DNA of 64,000 bases from Rossellomorea arthrocnemi. GTDB lineage: Bacteria; Bacillota; Bacilli; Bacillales; Bacillaceae_B. Shown piece after piece: positions 36,289 through 46,307 of the stretch. The stretch lies in the NCBI RefSeq assembly GCF_904424705.1, contig NZ_CAJGBF010000004.1, positions 62,001 through 126,000 of the forward strand, in the 5' to 3' direction. Position numbers and translations under genes: made by a program. Under the pieces are notes generated by a model. It was not told the DNA's origin and made no database searches. It worked only from the letters and a program-made list of their open reading frames with translations. Position 1 is the stretch's first letter, and each line of letters starts with the position of its first letter.

Positions 36289-37379
36289 AGAAAATGCCGG
36301 TTTTATTCTTTGCTATATTCCTTCTGACAGGGTGTTGGGATCAAAACCAACTAAAAGACAACAGAATTGTAAATGGGATAAGTTTTGACACGGCAGAAGA
36401 GTCAGATCATATTCTGGGTACAGTCAGGGCCATTGATATTCGAGGTGCTGGTGGAGGGAAATTCGAAGTAAGTGATGAAGTTTATGTTTCTGAGAAGGAA
36501 TCCGTTTCCCAGCTTGAAACGGACCTTCAAAATAAAGTATCAGGTAATATGGATGTGGGAAAAGCATTCATCATGATTATTGGGGGAGATTTGGCGCAGA
36601 AAAAAGGCATCAATTCATTGATAGAGCCTATTCTTAGGTCAACCAATGGATATATTTCCTCGCGGATTGTTATAAGTGAAGGAAAGGGGAATGAAATCTT
36701 GTCATTGAAGCATAGTGATAGTCCTATAGTATTTGAAGTCGACAACCTTCTGATCGGTGGCACAAAGGGAACGTATATTCCTGAAGAAACAATTTTTACG
36801 GTCTGGAATGATATATCCGACAAAACAAAAGACGTAATTCTTCCCTATATAAAAAAAGATGACCAAGACAATCTGCTGCTGGCGGGGTCAGCATTATTCA
36901 ACGGTGATAGGTTCACTGGTGATACCCTTACAACCACTCAAACCTCGCTGCTTCTCCTATTACGGAATGAGATGGGGAAAAGAGCAAAGCTTAGCATAGA
37001 TACAGAAGAATTTAGCCAGCCAATAACCCTGGCGATCGAAAGTGCTAAGACAAAAATGGATGTTAAAAAACAAAATGGAAAAGTGACATGTACGATTACC
37101 GCTGATTTAGAGGGAAGGATTCTAAGCTATTATGAAGAAAATCCTTCAGATAGTATCAAACATCTAAATCAGCTAGCTTCAAAGAAAATCACGAAACAAG
37201 CTAAGGAACTTACCGATCTGTTAATCAAAGCCAACAGTGACGCCTTAGGAATCGCCAAAGAGGTATCTGTAAACTACCATGAATCATGGGACCCTGAAAA
37301 ATGGAAGCGGGAGTATCAACAAGTAGAAATAAAGCCTAAGGTAAACGTTAAAATCATGGGAACTAACAATATGCAGTGA
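36285..37379 (+). CDS. spore germination receptor lipoprotein subunit C (Ger(x)C family)
   Basis: A 364-residue lipoprotein of the GerAC family. Signal segment LFFAIFLLTGCWD provides the lipobox with Cys at about residue 16, and the GCWD motif is a hallmark of these proteins. The body shows the three-domain family layout and ends near WKREYQQVEIKPKVNVKIMG. ATG 36285 follows aaggagg and overlaps the gerB stop; a longer frame from 36123 runs inside gerB. It completes the receptor operon inside the protease island. Confidence 0.92.
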   Translation: MKKMPVLFFAIFLLTGCWDQNQLKDNRIVNGISFDTAEESDHILGTVRAIDIRGAGGGKFEVSDEVYVSEKESVSQLETDLQNKVSGNMDVGKAFIMIIGGDLAQKKGINSLIEPILRSTNGYISSRIVISEGKGNEILSLKHSDSPIVFEVDNLLIGGTKGTYIPEETIFTVWNDISDKTKDVILPYIKKDDQDNLLLAGSALFNGDRFTGDTLTTTQTSLLLLLRNEMGKRAKLSIDTEEFSQPITLAIESAKTKMDVKKQNGKVTCTITADLEGRILSYYEENPSDSIKHLNQLASKKITKQAKELTDLLIKANSDALGIAKEVSVNYHESWDPEKWKREYQQVEIKPKVNVKIMGTNNMQ

Positions 37380-37454
37380 AATACCTATTGCCCGGAAGAA
37401 AGGTTTAATTTTTTGTCCATAAAAAGGTGATGAATAAAGATGATCCATAGTCAT

Positions 37455-37492
37455 AAAAAGACAGGTTCCTTTGCGGGCAGCCTGTCTTTTTT
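37455..37492 (+). terminator. terminator of the ger operon
   Basis: AAAAAGACAGG and CCTGTCTTTTTT pair around a 15-base loop, followed by T residues. Confidence 0.85.
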
Positions 37493-37879
37493 GTGCGTTT
37501 TTTTACAGGGTGAATCCGGAAATTCGAAGTATCATATGACCTGATTTTAATGTATGCTCAACCCCAAAACACCTATTGATAATGAATTACCCCCACACAT
37601 ACCTGTATTTCTAGTTATTTTTACCCTTGGATTTCCAGAAGTTACAAGGGATTCCGGGTAAATAAGAGCTGTTAATCTACTATTTTCCTCTTTCATTCCC
37701 CCAATAGGAAATGTGTCTCCTTTAAAGAAATGAGTATAAAGGATGTCTGCAAAAGTCTTGGATAGGAGGGTGGAAATGGGAGTTCTCATAAGCAGATTCC
37801 TGATTTAAAAAATCATAGAAGAATATTCTATGAAGCTACTGGAATGGTATGAATTTATTATGATGAAAAGGGTGAGAAG
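37493..37879. other. gap before S8-4 with a C-run and a palindrome
   Basis: ATTCCCCCAATA at 37695-37706 resembles the C-run element of the other protease promoters, but a good -10 at the right distance is missing (TATAAA lies too far away). CATAGAA, five bases, TTCTATG at 37814-37832 is a perfect palindrome 48 bases before the S8-4 start. A minus-strand frame (37547-37789) has a weak ribosome site and no recognisable family, so I do not call it a gene. Confidence 0.35.
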
Positions 37880-40800
37880 ATGAAGAGATCTTTGATAAGA
37901 ACACTATCGATTGTATTTATGTTCGTCTTACTTTTAAGTAGCTTTGTTACACCTGCTGGAGCGAAATTCCAATTGTCTAAAGGAGGACAATCAGCTATTC
38001 CTAAATCACATACATTTGAACTGCCTATGGCTGACTCCCCTGAAGATAAGGGAAACCATCCATTATACGGACAGGAAGGGACTTCGGTTGATCCAAAGGA
38101 AAAAGTTCGATTGATCATTGAAGTCGATGTAAATGAAAAGGCAAAATCGAACCCTGCAAAACAGGTAGAACAAGTGAAAAATACGTTTATGAAAAAAAGA
38201 GATAGTTCCTCTAATGTCATACATACGTATTCAACAGGGTTTTATGGATTCAGTATGGAAACGACGATGAGAGAAGCTCATAAAATCAAAGAGGCAGAGG
38301 GCGTAAAGGATATCCGTATCGCGAAAACGTACGAACACATGGATGTAAAGAGCAATGAACTAGTGGAAGCGATGAATGTATGGTCAAAATACAATTACAG
38401 TGGAGACGGAATGCTCGTTGCGATTGTTGATTCAGGAATTGATTATAAGCATGAGGCTCTGAAACTTTCTGCAAAAGGGAAGAAGAACGCAAAGTATAAT
38501 AAAGAGAATATTCAATCGAAACTGGATGAAACAGAAGTAAACGATATTTGGTATACGGACAAAGTACCGACAGGTTACGACTGGGCAGATAAAGATACCA
38601 ATGTTATACCGACTAGCAGCTCCCATGGTACACACGTTGCTGGGATTGTCGGAGCTTATGAAGAATCCCAGAAAAAGGCGATCGGAGTAGCCCCGGATGT
38701 ACAGCTATTAGCTGAAAAAGTGTTCTCCGATGCTAGCGGCGGTGCGTATGATGACGATATTGTCGCAGGTATTTATCATGCCGTAGAGTTCGGAGCGGAT
38801 GTCATCAATTTAAGCTTGGGATCCGATGCAGGAGTGGTGGATCCGAATGACCCAGTCCAACGAGCGATCCAATATGCTACTGAACAAGGAGTGCTGGTCG
38901 TAGCTGCTGCAGGAAATGCTTCCTATAGTACGAAGCAGAACATACTTGAACGTTCTCAATTACCATTGGCGAAAAATCCTGATATCGGACTTGTAGGTGA
39001 TCCAGGGATTGCACCAGAGGCATTGCAGGTTGCTTCATCAGAGAACGATCAGATGAAAGTCGATACTCTTCGTCTAAGTGATGGAAGCTTGTTAGGATAC
39101 CAGATATCGCCATATGCGAAAAAATTCATTGGTACGTTAGATACTGATAAGGAGTATGAGCTCATTTACGCTGGTGAAGGATTTGGGAAACATCTAGAAG
39201 GTTTGGACCTGGAAGGGAAAATGGTTATTGCCAAACCAGCAAGATATTCCACTTATTCAACCCTTCAACACGATTTAAAGAAAAAGGGTGCTGTAGCCCT
39301 AATGGTTATACCACCAAGTGACTTTACACCATATTCTACACTAATATTTTCTGCTAACTCCATTCCAGCCGTAACAACTGACCAAGATACTTCTATCCAA
39401 TTGGTGGAAAGGTTGAAAAGTGGAGAGAAGGTGACCGCTCAATTGTCAGATGAAGGACTTTGGGTGCAAAATCCTGAAACCGAACCAATGTCGCATTTTT
39501 CTTCCTACGGCTCACCGACCGATTTAAGCTTCAAACCGGAAATTACGGCGCCAGGTGGGAAAATTAGTTCAACCGTTCTTAACAACCAGTATGAAACAAT
39601 GAGTGGAACATCAATGGCCGCTCCACACGTAGCAGCCGGTGGAGCTTTACTTCTTCAAAAGTACTATGATGAGCTTCAATTACCTAAAAATGAAGAAACT
39701 GTTTTAAAAGCGAAGAATGCTTTGATGAATACATCAAAAATTTTAACAAACCCGGATCATGAGAATACACCTTATTCGCCTAGACGCCAAGGTTCAGGCT
39801 TGATGAAAATTGAACAAGCGATCAAAACACCTTATTTGCTCCAACATACAGGAGCCCCATTAGAGAAGTCCTCATCAGTAGCATTGAAAGAAGTAAATCG
39901 CACGTTTGGTTTCACACTAGATGTAGAGCCAATAGCTGAAAATCTAGAAAAAGCGAATCATCAGTATGAAATTGTAGTAGATGTGTTAATGGATGAAACA
40001 GAAGAGAGAACATATGGCGGAGTAGATAGAGAATATCTGACGTTGAACTCTGTTCCTATAAAAGATGCCGTTGTGAAAATCAACGGGAAACAAGTAACGG
40101 ATAAAAGCAAATTCCAGTACAAGCCTCGTCGAGATGATGAAGTGAATATCTCTGTGACACTACCAGAAGAGTTAAGTGATGGGCGATTTGTGGAAGGATT
40201 CGTTCGCTTCGTACCTAAAGGCAGCTCTGTTAAAGATTTAACGACTTTAACGATGCCTTTCATGGGTTTCTATGGTGATTGGGATTCACTCAACAACATC
40301 GACGAGAGTCCAGTGAATGGAGATGCTTATTTACCTTATACAGTTTTATGGAATGACATGTTTGAACTACCATTGGGTTATGATCAACAGACAGGTACAT
40401 TTGATCAAAACGCGGTTGGTTATTCGTTCAGATCAATTGCTTCGGGGATACATCCTTCATTCACTGCATTTCGTAATTTAAAAGAAATGTCCCTGAGTGT
40501 CCAAGATGAAGAGGGAAATACAGTTTCGAACATAACTGATTTTAGTGAGTATACGGAAGATGGAAGTCCTTATACCTTTAGAAAGAATATCATGAGCTAT
40601 CGGGATTACTATTACAAATTTGATGGAATCGTATGGAGCGGTAAAGATGAGGAAGGAAATCTTCTTCCTGATGGAAACTATTATTATGTGTATGAAAGTA
40701 CGTTGAATTATGAAGGAGCAGAGCCTCAACAAACGAAAATTCCTTTTAGTCTTGATTCCGTCTCACCTGAAGTTGAAAATATAAAAATAACTGATCAACC

Positions 40801-41305
40801 AGATGGAAAGTATAAAATTTCATGGGACGTCATAGAAGAAGGAAGCGGTTATATCGGCAGCTTCATTTGGGTTAATGGCAAACGTAAGAGTGTGGCTGCT
40901 GGTTCCAAACAGTATATTTCCGAAGAAAAGCCTGAAATTGTGATGGTATCAGCAATGGATCATTTCCGTAATGTAGGCGTTGGATATTCAGGTAATGAAG
41001 ACCTGCTGCATGCAGATCCATTTATCAATTTTTTCAGTGTATCTGGATCTAACATCAATGAAGACAAACCTGCATCCATACTGGTCTTCGGTTACAAACG
41101 ATTGGATTGGCATTTTGAAATCGCGGATGCAAAAGGCGATGTAATAGAGTATGCAGATATAGAAAACGAACATTCAATCTATGGATTGAAATGGTATCCT
41201 GGTTCTGAATACCCAGACGGGGACTATTTTGTGACCGTGACGGGTACAGATGAAACGGGATTATCGTTAACGTCCGAGCCGAAGAAAATAACAGTTAAAC
41301 ATTAA
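37880..41305 (+). CDS. S8-4: secreted subtilase, lactocepin-like, without dockerin
   Basis: A 1,141-residue secreted protease, the odd member of the set. Signal peptide about 1-28 (cut after AGA); a propeptide-like region at about 70-155 is only distantly similar to those of the other five. S8 domain with Asp184 (VDSGIDYKH), His249 (SHGTHVAG) and Ser578 (SGTSMAAPHVA), and a PA insert at about 415-530. Fn3-like domains follow (about 665-800), with C-terminal Ig/FlgD-like modules (NYYYVYE, PDGDYFVTVTGTDETG). No cohesin-like or dockerin domain and no sorting motif. The overall build resembles cell-envelope proteinases. Ribosome site agggtgag precedes the ATG. Confidence 0.88.
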   Translation: MKRSLIRTLSIVFMFVLLLSSFVTPAGAKFQLSKGGQSAIPKSHTFELPMADSPEDKGNHPLYGQEGTSVDPKEKVRLIIEVDVNEKAKSNPAKQVEQVKNTFMKKRDSSSNVIHTYSTGFYGFSMETTMREAHKIKEAEGVKDIRIAKTYEHMDVKSNELVEAMNVWSKYNYSGDGMLVAIVDSGIDYKHEALKLSAKGKKNAKYNKENIQSKLDETEVNDIWYTDKVPTGYDWADKDTNVIPTSSSHGTHVAGIVGAYEESQKKAIGVAPDVQLLAEKVFSDASGGAYDDDIVAGIYHAVEFGADVINLSLGSDAGVVDPNDPVQRAIQYATEQGVLVVAAAGNASYSTKQNILERSQLPLAKNPDIGLVGDPGIAPEALQVASSENDQMKVDTLRLSDGSLLGYQISPYAKKFIGTLDTDKEYELIYAGEGFGKHLEGLDLEGKMVIAKPARYSTYSTLQHDLKKKGAVALMVIPPSDFTPYSTLIFSANSIPAVTTDQDTSIQLVERLKSGEKVTAQLSDEGLWVQNPETEPMSHFSSYGSPTDLSFKPEITAPGGKISSTVLNNQYETMSGTSMAAPHVAAGGALLLQKYYDELQLPKNEETVLKAKNALMNTSKILTNPDHENTPYSPRRQGSGLMKIEQAIKTPYLLQHTGAPLEKSSSVALKEVNRTFGFTLDVEPIAENLEKANHQYEIVVDVLMDETEERTYGGVDREYLTLNSVPIKDAVVKINGKQVTDKSKFQYKPRRDDEVNISVTLPEELSDGRFVEGFVRFVPKGSSVKDLTTLTMPFMGFYGDWDSLNNIDESPVNGDAYLPYTVLWNDMFELPLGYDQQTGTFDQNAVGYSFRSIASGIHPSFTAFRNLKEMSLSVQDEEGNTVSNITDFSEYTEDGSPYTFRKNIMSYRDYYYKFDGIVWSGKDEEGNLLPDGNYYYVYESTLNYEGAEPQQTKIPFSLDSVSPEVENIKITDQPDGKYKISWDVIEEGSGYIGSFIWVNGKRKSVAAGSKQYISEEKPEIVMVSAMDHFRNVGVGYSGNEDLLHADPFINFFSVSGSNINEDKPASILVFGYKRLDWHFEIADAKGDVIEYADIENEHSIYGLKWYPGSEYPDGDYFVTVTGTDETGLSLTSEPKKITVKH

Positions 41306-41308
41306 TTA

Positions 41309-41390
41309 AGAAGAGGCTGGGACAAAAGGGTTTCAGATAAAGAAAAATCCGAACGAGTGATTTGATAAAAATCTAACTCGTTCGGATTTT
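41309..41390. repeat. intergenic repeat with hairpin, acts as bidirectional terminator
   Basis: Begins with gaggctgggacaaaaggg, a start known from dispersed intergenic repeats in Bacillaceae. AAATCCGAACGAGT pairs with ACTCGTTCGGATTT, with A/T-runs on both sides. It lies between convergent S8-4 and S8-5. Confidence 0.6.
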
Positions 41391-41438
41391 GAATTTTTGG
41401 TGCTAAAGCTTAATCCATGTATTAAGCAGGTTCTGATG

Positions 41439-41513
41439 TTGATTGGAGTGCAAGATGGAGACTCCAGCGGGAAAATCGGAATAGGTGAGACCCCACAGGA
41501 ACGCTTGCACGGA
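41439..41513. repeat. Bacillaceae-type intergenic repeat (fragment)
   Basis: Contains gattggagtgcaag, gagactccagcggga and gtgagaccccacagga, typical pieces of a dispersed GC-rich repeat widespread in Bacillus-group genomes. It is GC-richer than its surroundings and overlaps no gene. Confidence 0.5.
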
Positions 41514-41541
41514 ATCGGGCAGCGGTACAACATTTCTTACA

Positions 41542-44500
41542 TTAGTTTGTAATCCCTAATTCCTTTTTCACTTTCTCCAGTGTCATACCTTGATGACTTT
41601 TAACAGCATCCTTTAATTCATTCAAAGTATGGTTTCTCGTCAGATAATTCGTTTCTACATAACTCCAATCCTTCTGATCGACAATGCCATCTAAATTGAT
41701 GTCCGCAGAACGATCATCCGTCTGCCATTTTTCTTTCAGGTATAGCGCATCAAATATATCAATGACATCGTCTTGATTCACGTCACCTGCATACGTAAAC
41801 GCAGTGATGGATGTCAATGTCCCGGTCATTTCTCCATCTTCCTCTTTATTCACCATGATTTCTTTTAAATATGGGAAGTGACCAGGGATATTCACTTTTA
41901 GTGTATATGGTTCAGGATCCACCGGTATGTTATCGAAACCGAAGCCTGCTCTTTTAGTGATGTTAGTTGTGTATTCTTTTCCGTCTGGACTAATCAACGC
42001 AACGGAAGCACCGACTTTCGAATAGTCTCTGGAAAAATCAACGGAAGTGTCAGGGTTTAAGAAACCTTGGCCGACAAATCCCCCACTGATGATACCCGTT
42101 TGTTTGATTAGCTTCAAACCTTCAATATATCCTTGTGCTTGGATAGTGTCCCCATTCGTGTCAATGTATCGATTACTGGTAAAGTTGAACCCTGCAAAGT
42201 CAGTCCAATTCTTATCGGTCACTTTAAAGGTAACATCCAACAGTGGAAGTTTTCCTGTAATCTCTTGATCTCCGTTAAGGGTAAGGTTTACCTTTGCATT
42301 AGAAACTGAACCGTTAGACACGTCAGTTTGTACGTCTACATCGTAACCGGCTAACGCATCATTTTCTTTAATATCGAGAATTTCCATCGAATCAGTATAG
42401 TACAAAGTGAACTTTGCTTCTTTTAATTGCTTTACATTGTTGGCCGTCATCGTAAATGTAACAGTGTCTCCAGGTTTAGCTGACTTCTTATCGTAGGTTC
42501 CTGTCATGTAAGAAGTACCTTCTGGAACAAAATGATACGTCTTCTTTACGGTTTTATTCGTCGCAGCGTCCAGGGCATCCAACCCAGCTATATTATTTGT
42601 CGGTCGGACAAGAGGGATGTCCATTTCAAACGCACCTTTTTCATCTGGGAAAATTCGGTAATCCGGAGCGTTCATGTACAAATATTCATAAATGAAATTA
42701 TCTGATTGGCGAACATCAATACCAGCCGCTTGAATATCCTTTACTTCTTTGTCAATTAAAGTTCCGTTTATTGGATAGGATTCTTGACCTTCTGAGAATT
42801 CATAAACAAGCTTATCATCAATATTCGTTTTAAATTCTGGTTTTGTATTATCGACAAAAATATCTTCTGTTTCTGTAAAGGTTCTGCCGTTTTCATTCGT
42901 TGCAATAAATTTCAATTTATAGTGTCCTTGTTTGGCGAACATTTCCTTTAGGTGGACGGGATAATCCTCATCTCCTGTAAACGGATAATAATTCCCACCA
43001 TATCCGTACATTCCATATGGGACACCGATTTGTAAGTCACTTCCATCGAAATTTCCGACATATCCAATATCTTCACCTGTTTTTCCATCAGCCAACACAA
43101 CATCCACTTGCTCCACGTTGGAATTTAACTGGAAACCAAAGGCAGCAACAGGGAAAAATCCAAAATAGCTTCCTGGATTGGTGGTTAATACTTGTTTATC
43201 AAATACTAAGAAATCAAATCCTTCTCCAGCAACACGGATCGAAAACGGAATTTGATAGATTTCATCTGAATCGTTTTCATTTTCATAGGTGATGTATCCT
43301 TCGTAAAACCCTTGATCTGCTGTTTTGGGAATTATGACAAAGGCATTGGTTTTTTTGGACTTTCCGGGTTTAACCGAGATCTTCTTATCAAATACAACCT
43401 GAACACCGTTTTTGTTTGCATCCAGGGAATGACTTGTAAATACAACCTTTCCTTTGAAGGTTTTCTTTTCCTTTCCTTGATTGCTAACTTGTATGGTGCG
43501 CTGGTCACGAATATGTTTCCCATCGTTGTATTGGAGGCCAAAGCTGATGGAGCCTGTTTTCTCATCAATGATGACTTCTTCTCCATTTGCAATGTTGGTT
43601 GTTTCATCGACTACCTGGAATTGCATGGATGAATGAATCGCTTCATATGGGTCGACTCTTCCTGCACCCACTTCAAAGACGCTATAATCCCCGTTTAACG
43701 GATCAGCCGTATTCATCAGGATTGTTTTTATGTCTTCTGGCTGTAGATCCGGATTGGATTCTAATAGGAGGGCAGCAATCCCGGCTACTTGAGGAGCAGC
43801 CATGGATGTCCCAGATAATCGCTCATACGCATATTCATAGTTGTCTACATCCTCAGGATTTATCATGTAAGATGGAACAGTGGATTGAACCCCTACTCCA
43901 GGAGCTGTCACTTCAGGTTTGATATCATAATTAAATTTAGAGGGTCCTCTAGAACTGAAATCGGCTAAATGATCACCCTCTGTTTGAACGGTGCCGATTT
44001 TATTAAACATGAAGTCGTCAGAATTTGACAGGTTATCAAGTAATGCTTCTCCGTCGCTTTTTGTTAAACTGAATGTTGGGATGAAATCCTTATTTTCACC
44101 CAGGAAGTAAGGGATATGCCCTTCATCTTCGTTATTGTTGTAGATCATGATCGCTTTAGCCCCGTTTAGCTTTGCATATTTGATCTTGTCATTCAATGTA
44201 ATTTCCCCGCGACTTACAAGAGCGATTTTGTCATGAACATCTTTCCCGGAATAATCATCAGACCTTCCTAATCCCACTTCTACGATTGGCAGTGCCTGAT
44301 CTTCAAAATCTTCTATCTTATCACTATAGTGTTTTCCCAATAACTGTAGGGTAACGGACTGCGATGAAAGATGCCCTTCGTATGTCATGATATCAAGTGA
44401 AGTATCACTTGCACCAACCGTTAATGCCAGTGCAGAAGATCCTGGTGATCCAAGAGTATAGGCTTCATCACCTGTGTTTCCTGCAGCTACAACTGTAGTT

Positions 44501-45612
44501 ACTCCACTAAGGACGGCATTGTTAACCGCGACACTGGTCGGAAAATAGGGATCATTGATGGAAGCACCTAAGGATAGGTTAATGATGTCCATGCCATCCT
44601 CTACTGCTTGATCGATTCCTTTTAGCACATTTTCTGTGGTCCCGCTGCCATATGGCCCCAGCACTCTATACCCATAAATGTCTGCGCCAGGAGCTACGCC
44701 TTTCGTGGCATAGACACTATCATTTGTCCCTTGACCGGCAATGATTCCGGATACATGGGTACCGTGTTCAGTATAATAAGAATGCCCCATTGAAAATTCC
44801 GGTTTGATTTTAGCGTTTTTCCAGTCCTGGTAGGTTGTTTCCATTGGATCTTCATCATTATCTACAAAGTCATATCCACCTTTGTAGGCATCTCTTAAAT
44901 CAGGGTGATGATAATCTATTCCAGTATCTATGACACCAATTTTAAGTCCTTTACCGGTCAATCCTTCTTCATGCAATCGATCAATACCCAGGTATGGATT
45001 GCTGTCTGCCATTCTAGTAGAAATACCGAGACTTGCTACTTCAGTTGAAGAAGGTGGATCAATTCTAAATGTTTCATTCCCCCAAATCGTCTTTACAGTT
45101 TGAGTTTGTAATAATGATTTTACTTTATTCGCTGGTAAGGTGACCGCAACTCCATTAAACGCCTCAGTATAATGATAGTTAATGTTGTATAACTTTTCTT
45201 TGGTCTTTTCCTTTGTGAATAGTTCCCCAAGTTCTTCCTTAAACTTCTTTTGCTCTTGGTCAATGGCGTTTTTAGCGTCTGTTTTTGTCAGTTTCTTTCC
45301 TTCTGAGCTTGCCTGAAGTTGAGCTGCTTTGACCGGCTTCTGATGCAACTCCACAATAATGGAGATCTCTTCATCGGTATCAAGGTTCACAGCAGAGGAA
45401 AACTGCAGCCCTGTTTTGTCGTTTATTTCTAAGTTCTTTAATGCCTTTCTTTGGATATCAGTCAGTTTACTGAGCATTTCCGTATGAGAAACGGGCGTTC
45501 TTTCTACTGTCTCCCCCAATGTTCTTTCAGGGGAAAAGGATATTGTGCTGAATATCATTCCCAATGACAGTCCAACTGTGGCTGTTTTTTTTCCTAACTT
45601 GTTCATGTCCAA
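41542..45612 (-). CDS. S8-5: giant secreted subtilase with cohesin-like domain and dockerin
   Basis: A 1,356-residue secreted protease on the minus strand. Likely start TTG 45612, eight bases after AAGGAGGAG; ATG 45606 is the alternative. Signal segment about 8-33; I9 propeptide about 78-190. Triad Asp229, His283, Ser603. It has a PA insert, an Fn3-like domain, a cohesin-like domain at about 1031-1161 (AKPGDTVTFTMTANNVKQL, LPLLDVTFKV) and a regulatory-like domain (VNIPGHFPYLKEI). The dockerin is at about 1274-1330 with DVNQDDVID and DINLDGIVD, and the tail is GMTLEKVKKELGITN. It belongs with S8-2 and S8-6 by dockerin subtype. Divergent from S8-6, with no regulator adjacent. Confidence 0.9.
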   Translation of the reverse strand: MDMNKLGKKTATVGLSLGMIFSTISFSPERTLGETVERTPVSHTEMLSKLTDIQRKALKNLEINDKTGLQFSSAVNLDTDEEISIIVELHQKPVKAAQLQASSEGKKLTKTDAKNAIDQEQKKFKEELGELFTKEKTKEKLYNINYHYTEAFNGVAVTLPANKVKSLLQTQTVKTIWGNETFRIDPPSSTEVASLGISTRMADSNPYLGIDRLHEEGLTGKGLKIGVIDTGIDYHHPDLRDAYKGGYDFVDNDEDPMETTYQDWKNAKIKPEFSMGHSYYTEHGTHVSGIIAGQGTNDSVYATKGVAPGADIYGYRVLGPYGSGTTENVLKGIDQAVEDGMDIINLSLGASINDPYFPTSVAVNNAVLSGVTTVVAAGNTGDEAYTLGSPGSSALALTVGASDTSLDIMTYEGHLSSQSVTLQLLGKHYSDKIEDFEDQALPIVEVGLGRSDDYSGKDVHDKIALVSRGEITLNDKIKYAKLNGAKAIMIYNNNEDEGHIPYFLGENKDFIPTFSLTKSDGEALLDNLSNSDDFMFNKIGTVQTEGDHLADFSSRGPSKFNYDIKPEVTAPGVGVQSTVPSYMINPEDVDNYEYAYERLSGTSMAAPQVAGIAALLLESNPDLQPEDIKTILMNTADPLNGDYSVFEVGAGRVDPYEAIHSSMQFQVVDETTNIANGEEVIIDEKTGSISFGLQYNDGKHIRDQRTIQVSNQGKEKKTFKGKVVFTSHSLDANKNGVQVVFDKKISVKPGKSKKTNAFVIIPKTADQGFYEGYITYENENDSDEIYQIPFSIRVAGEGFDFLVFDKQVLTTNPGSYFGFFPVAAFGFQLNSNVEQVDVVLADGKTGEDIGYVGNFDGSDLQIGVPYGMYGYGGNYYPFTGDEDYPVHLKEMFAKQGHYKLKFIATNENGRTFTETEDIFVDNTKPEFKTNIDDKLVYEFSEGQESYPINGTLIDKEVKDIQAAGIDVRQSDNFIYEYLYMNAPDYRIFPDEKGAFEMDIPLVRPTNNIAGLDALDAATNKTVKKTYHFVPEGTSYMTGTYDKKSAKPGDTVTFTMTANNVKQLKEAKFTLYYTDSMEILDIKENDALAGYDVDVQTDVSNGSVSNAKVNLTLNGDQEITGKLPLLDVTFKVTDKNWTDFAGFNFTSNRYIDTNGDTIQAQGYIEGLKLIKQTGIISGGFVGQGFLNPDTSVDFSRDYSKVGASVALISPDGKEYTTNITKRAGFGFDNIPVDPEPYTLKVNIPGHFPYLKEIMVNKEEDGEMTGTLTSITAFTYAGDVNQDDVIDIFDALYLKEKWQTDDRSADINLDGIVDQKDWSYVETNYLTRNHTLNELKDAVKSHQGMTLEKVKKELGITN

Positions 45613-45674
45613 ATAATATACTCCTCCTTGATAGGTATTTAGTAAGTCGATTGAATTTTCTTACTATTAAAAAA

Positions 45675-45714
45675 ATCATCTCATAAATATAATGGGGGAT
45701 GTATTGGGGAAATT
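45675..45714 (-). promoter_or_regulatory. candidate S8-5 promoter region with C-run element
   Basis: On the minus strand AATTTCCCCAA leads into TACATC (45698-45703) and, 17 bases on, GATGAT (45675-45680), a weak -35/-10 pair. A second C-run lies inside the spacer. It shares CCCCAATAC with the sipW upstream region. Confidence 0.4.
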
Positions 45715-45957
45715 TAGAGAACGATGAGCAACGAATGTGACTTGATTCTGGGTAATTCGATTTATTATTTTGTATATTTTTATGTTTTAGCTGAAAATTT
45801 TAAAAATGGTGTAGTTCATTTGATCGACTGGTTTTTCCCAAATGTAAATGTATATTACCCAATATAAAGAGAGTAATAGGTTAATGGAATTTCTATGTGA
45901 ATCGTCTTCATAATTAAAGCTGTTTTCGCATACTTTGTTGCTTTTAAAAGAAAGTTC

Positions 45958-46060
45958 AGGGGGGGGGGCCGCTTTTGGTGCTCGCTTTCAGCGGGGTGTG
46001 AGTGGAGCCTACTCGGGCAGTCTCCTCACCATCCACTATACACACAAGTTAGCGGAGCTT
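45958..46060. repeat. GC-rich intergenic repeat
   Basis: Starts with a run of ten G, then ccgcttttggtgctcgcttt, cagcggggtgtgagtggagc and ctactcgggcag. This matches the style of the Bacillaceae dispersed repeat also seen at 41439. The rest of the 45715-46236 gap is AT-rich and shows no gene; a short frame across the repeat is not credible. Confidence 0.5.
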
Positions 46061-46236
46061 TGGCAAGTTCTTTACTTAAAACATCTGAGAAAAGAGCCAA
46101 ATTATAAGATACCGGTAAAAAAGGTTTAATTAACGTAAAAATAAATGAAGTATACTCTTTAAAATATTTAATGTTAGGTAATAATCTGCTCACTATATAG
46201 TAAAACAAGGAATACTCTCACTTGAAAAATAGACTA

Positions 46237-46276
46237 AATTCCCCCAAATGACACCATGAAGATTCGACAATATAAT
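46237..46276 (+). promoter_or_regulatory. candidate S8-6 promoter with C-run element
   Basis: AAATTCCCCCAA leads directly into ATGACA (46248-46253), a 17-base spacer and a consensus TATAAT (46271-46276). This is the clearest example of the C-run arrangement. Confidence 0.6.
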
Positions 46277-46307
46277 TAGAAGTAATCTAGACAAGGGGGG
46301 ATAAAAG

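Noticed and set aside
37547..37789. An 80-codon minus-strand frame before S8-4
   Set aside because: Weak ribosome site, no recognisable family, and it overlaps the likely control region of S8-4.
45935..46129. A 64-codon plus-strand frame between S8-5 and S8-6
   Set aside because: It runs across a G-run and a dispersed GC-rich repeat and has no plausible start or protein character.
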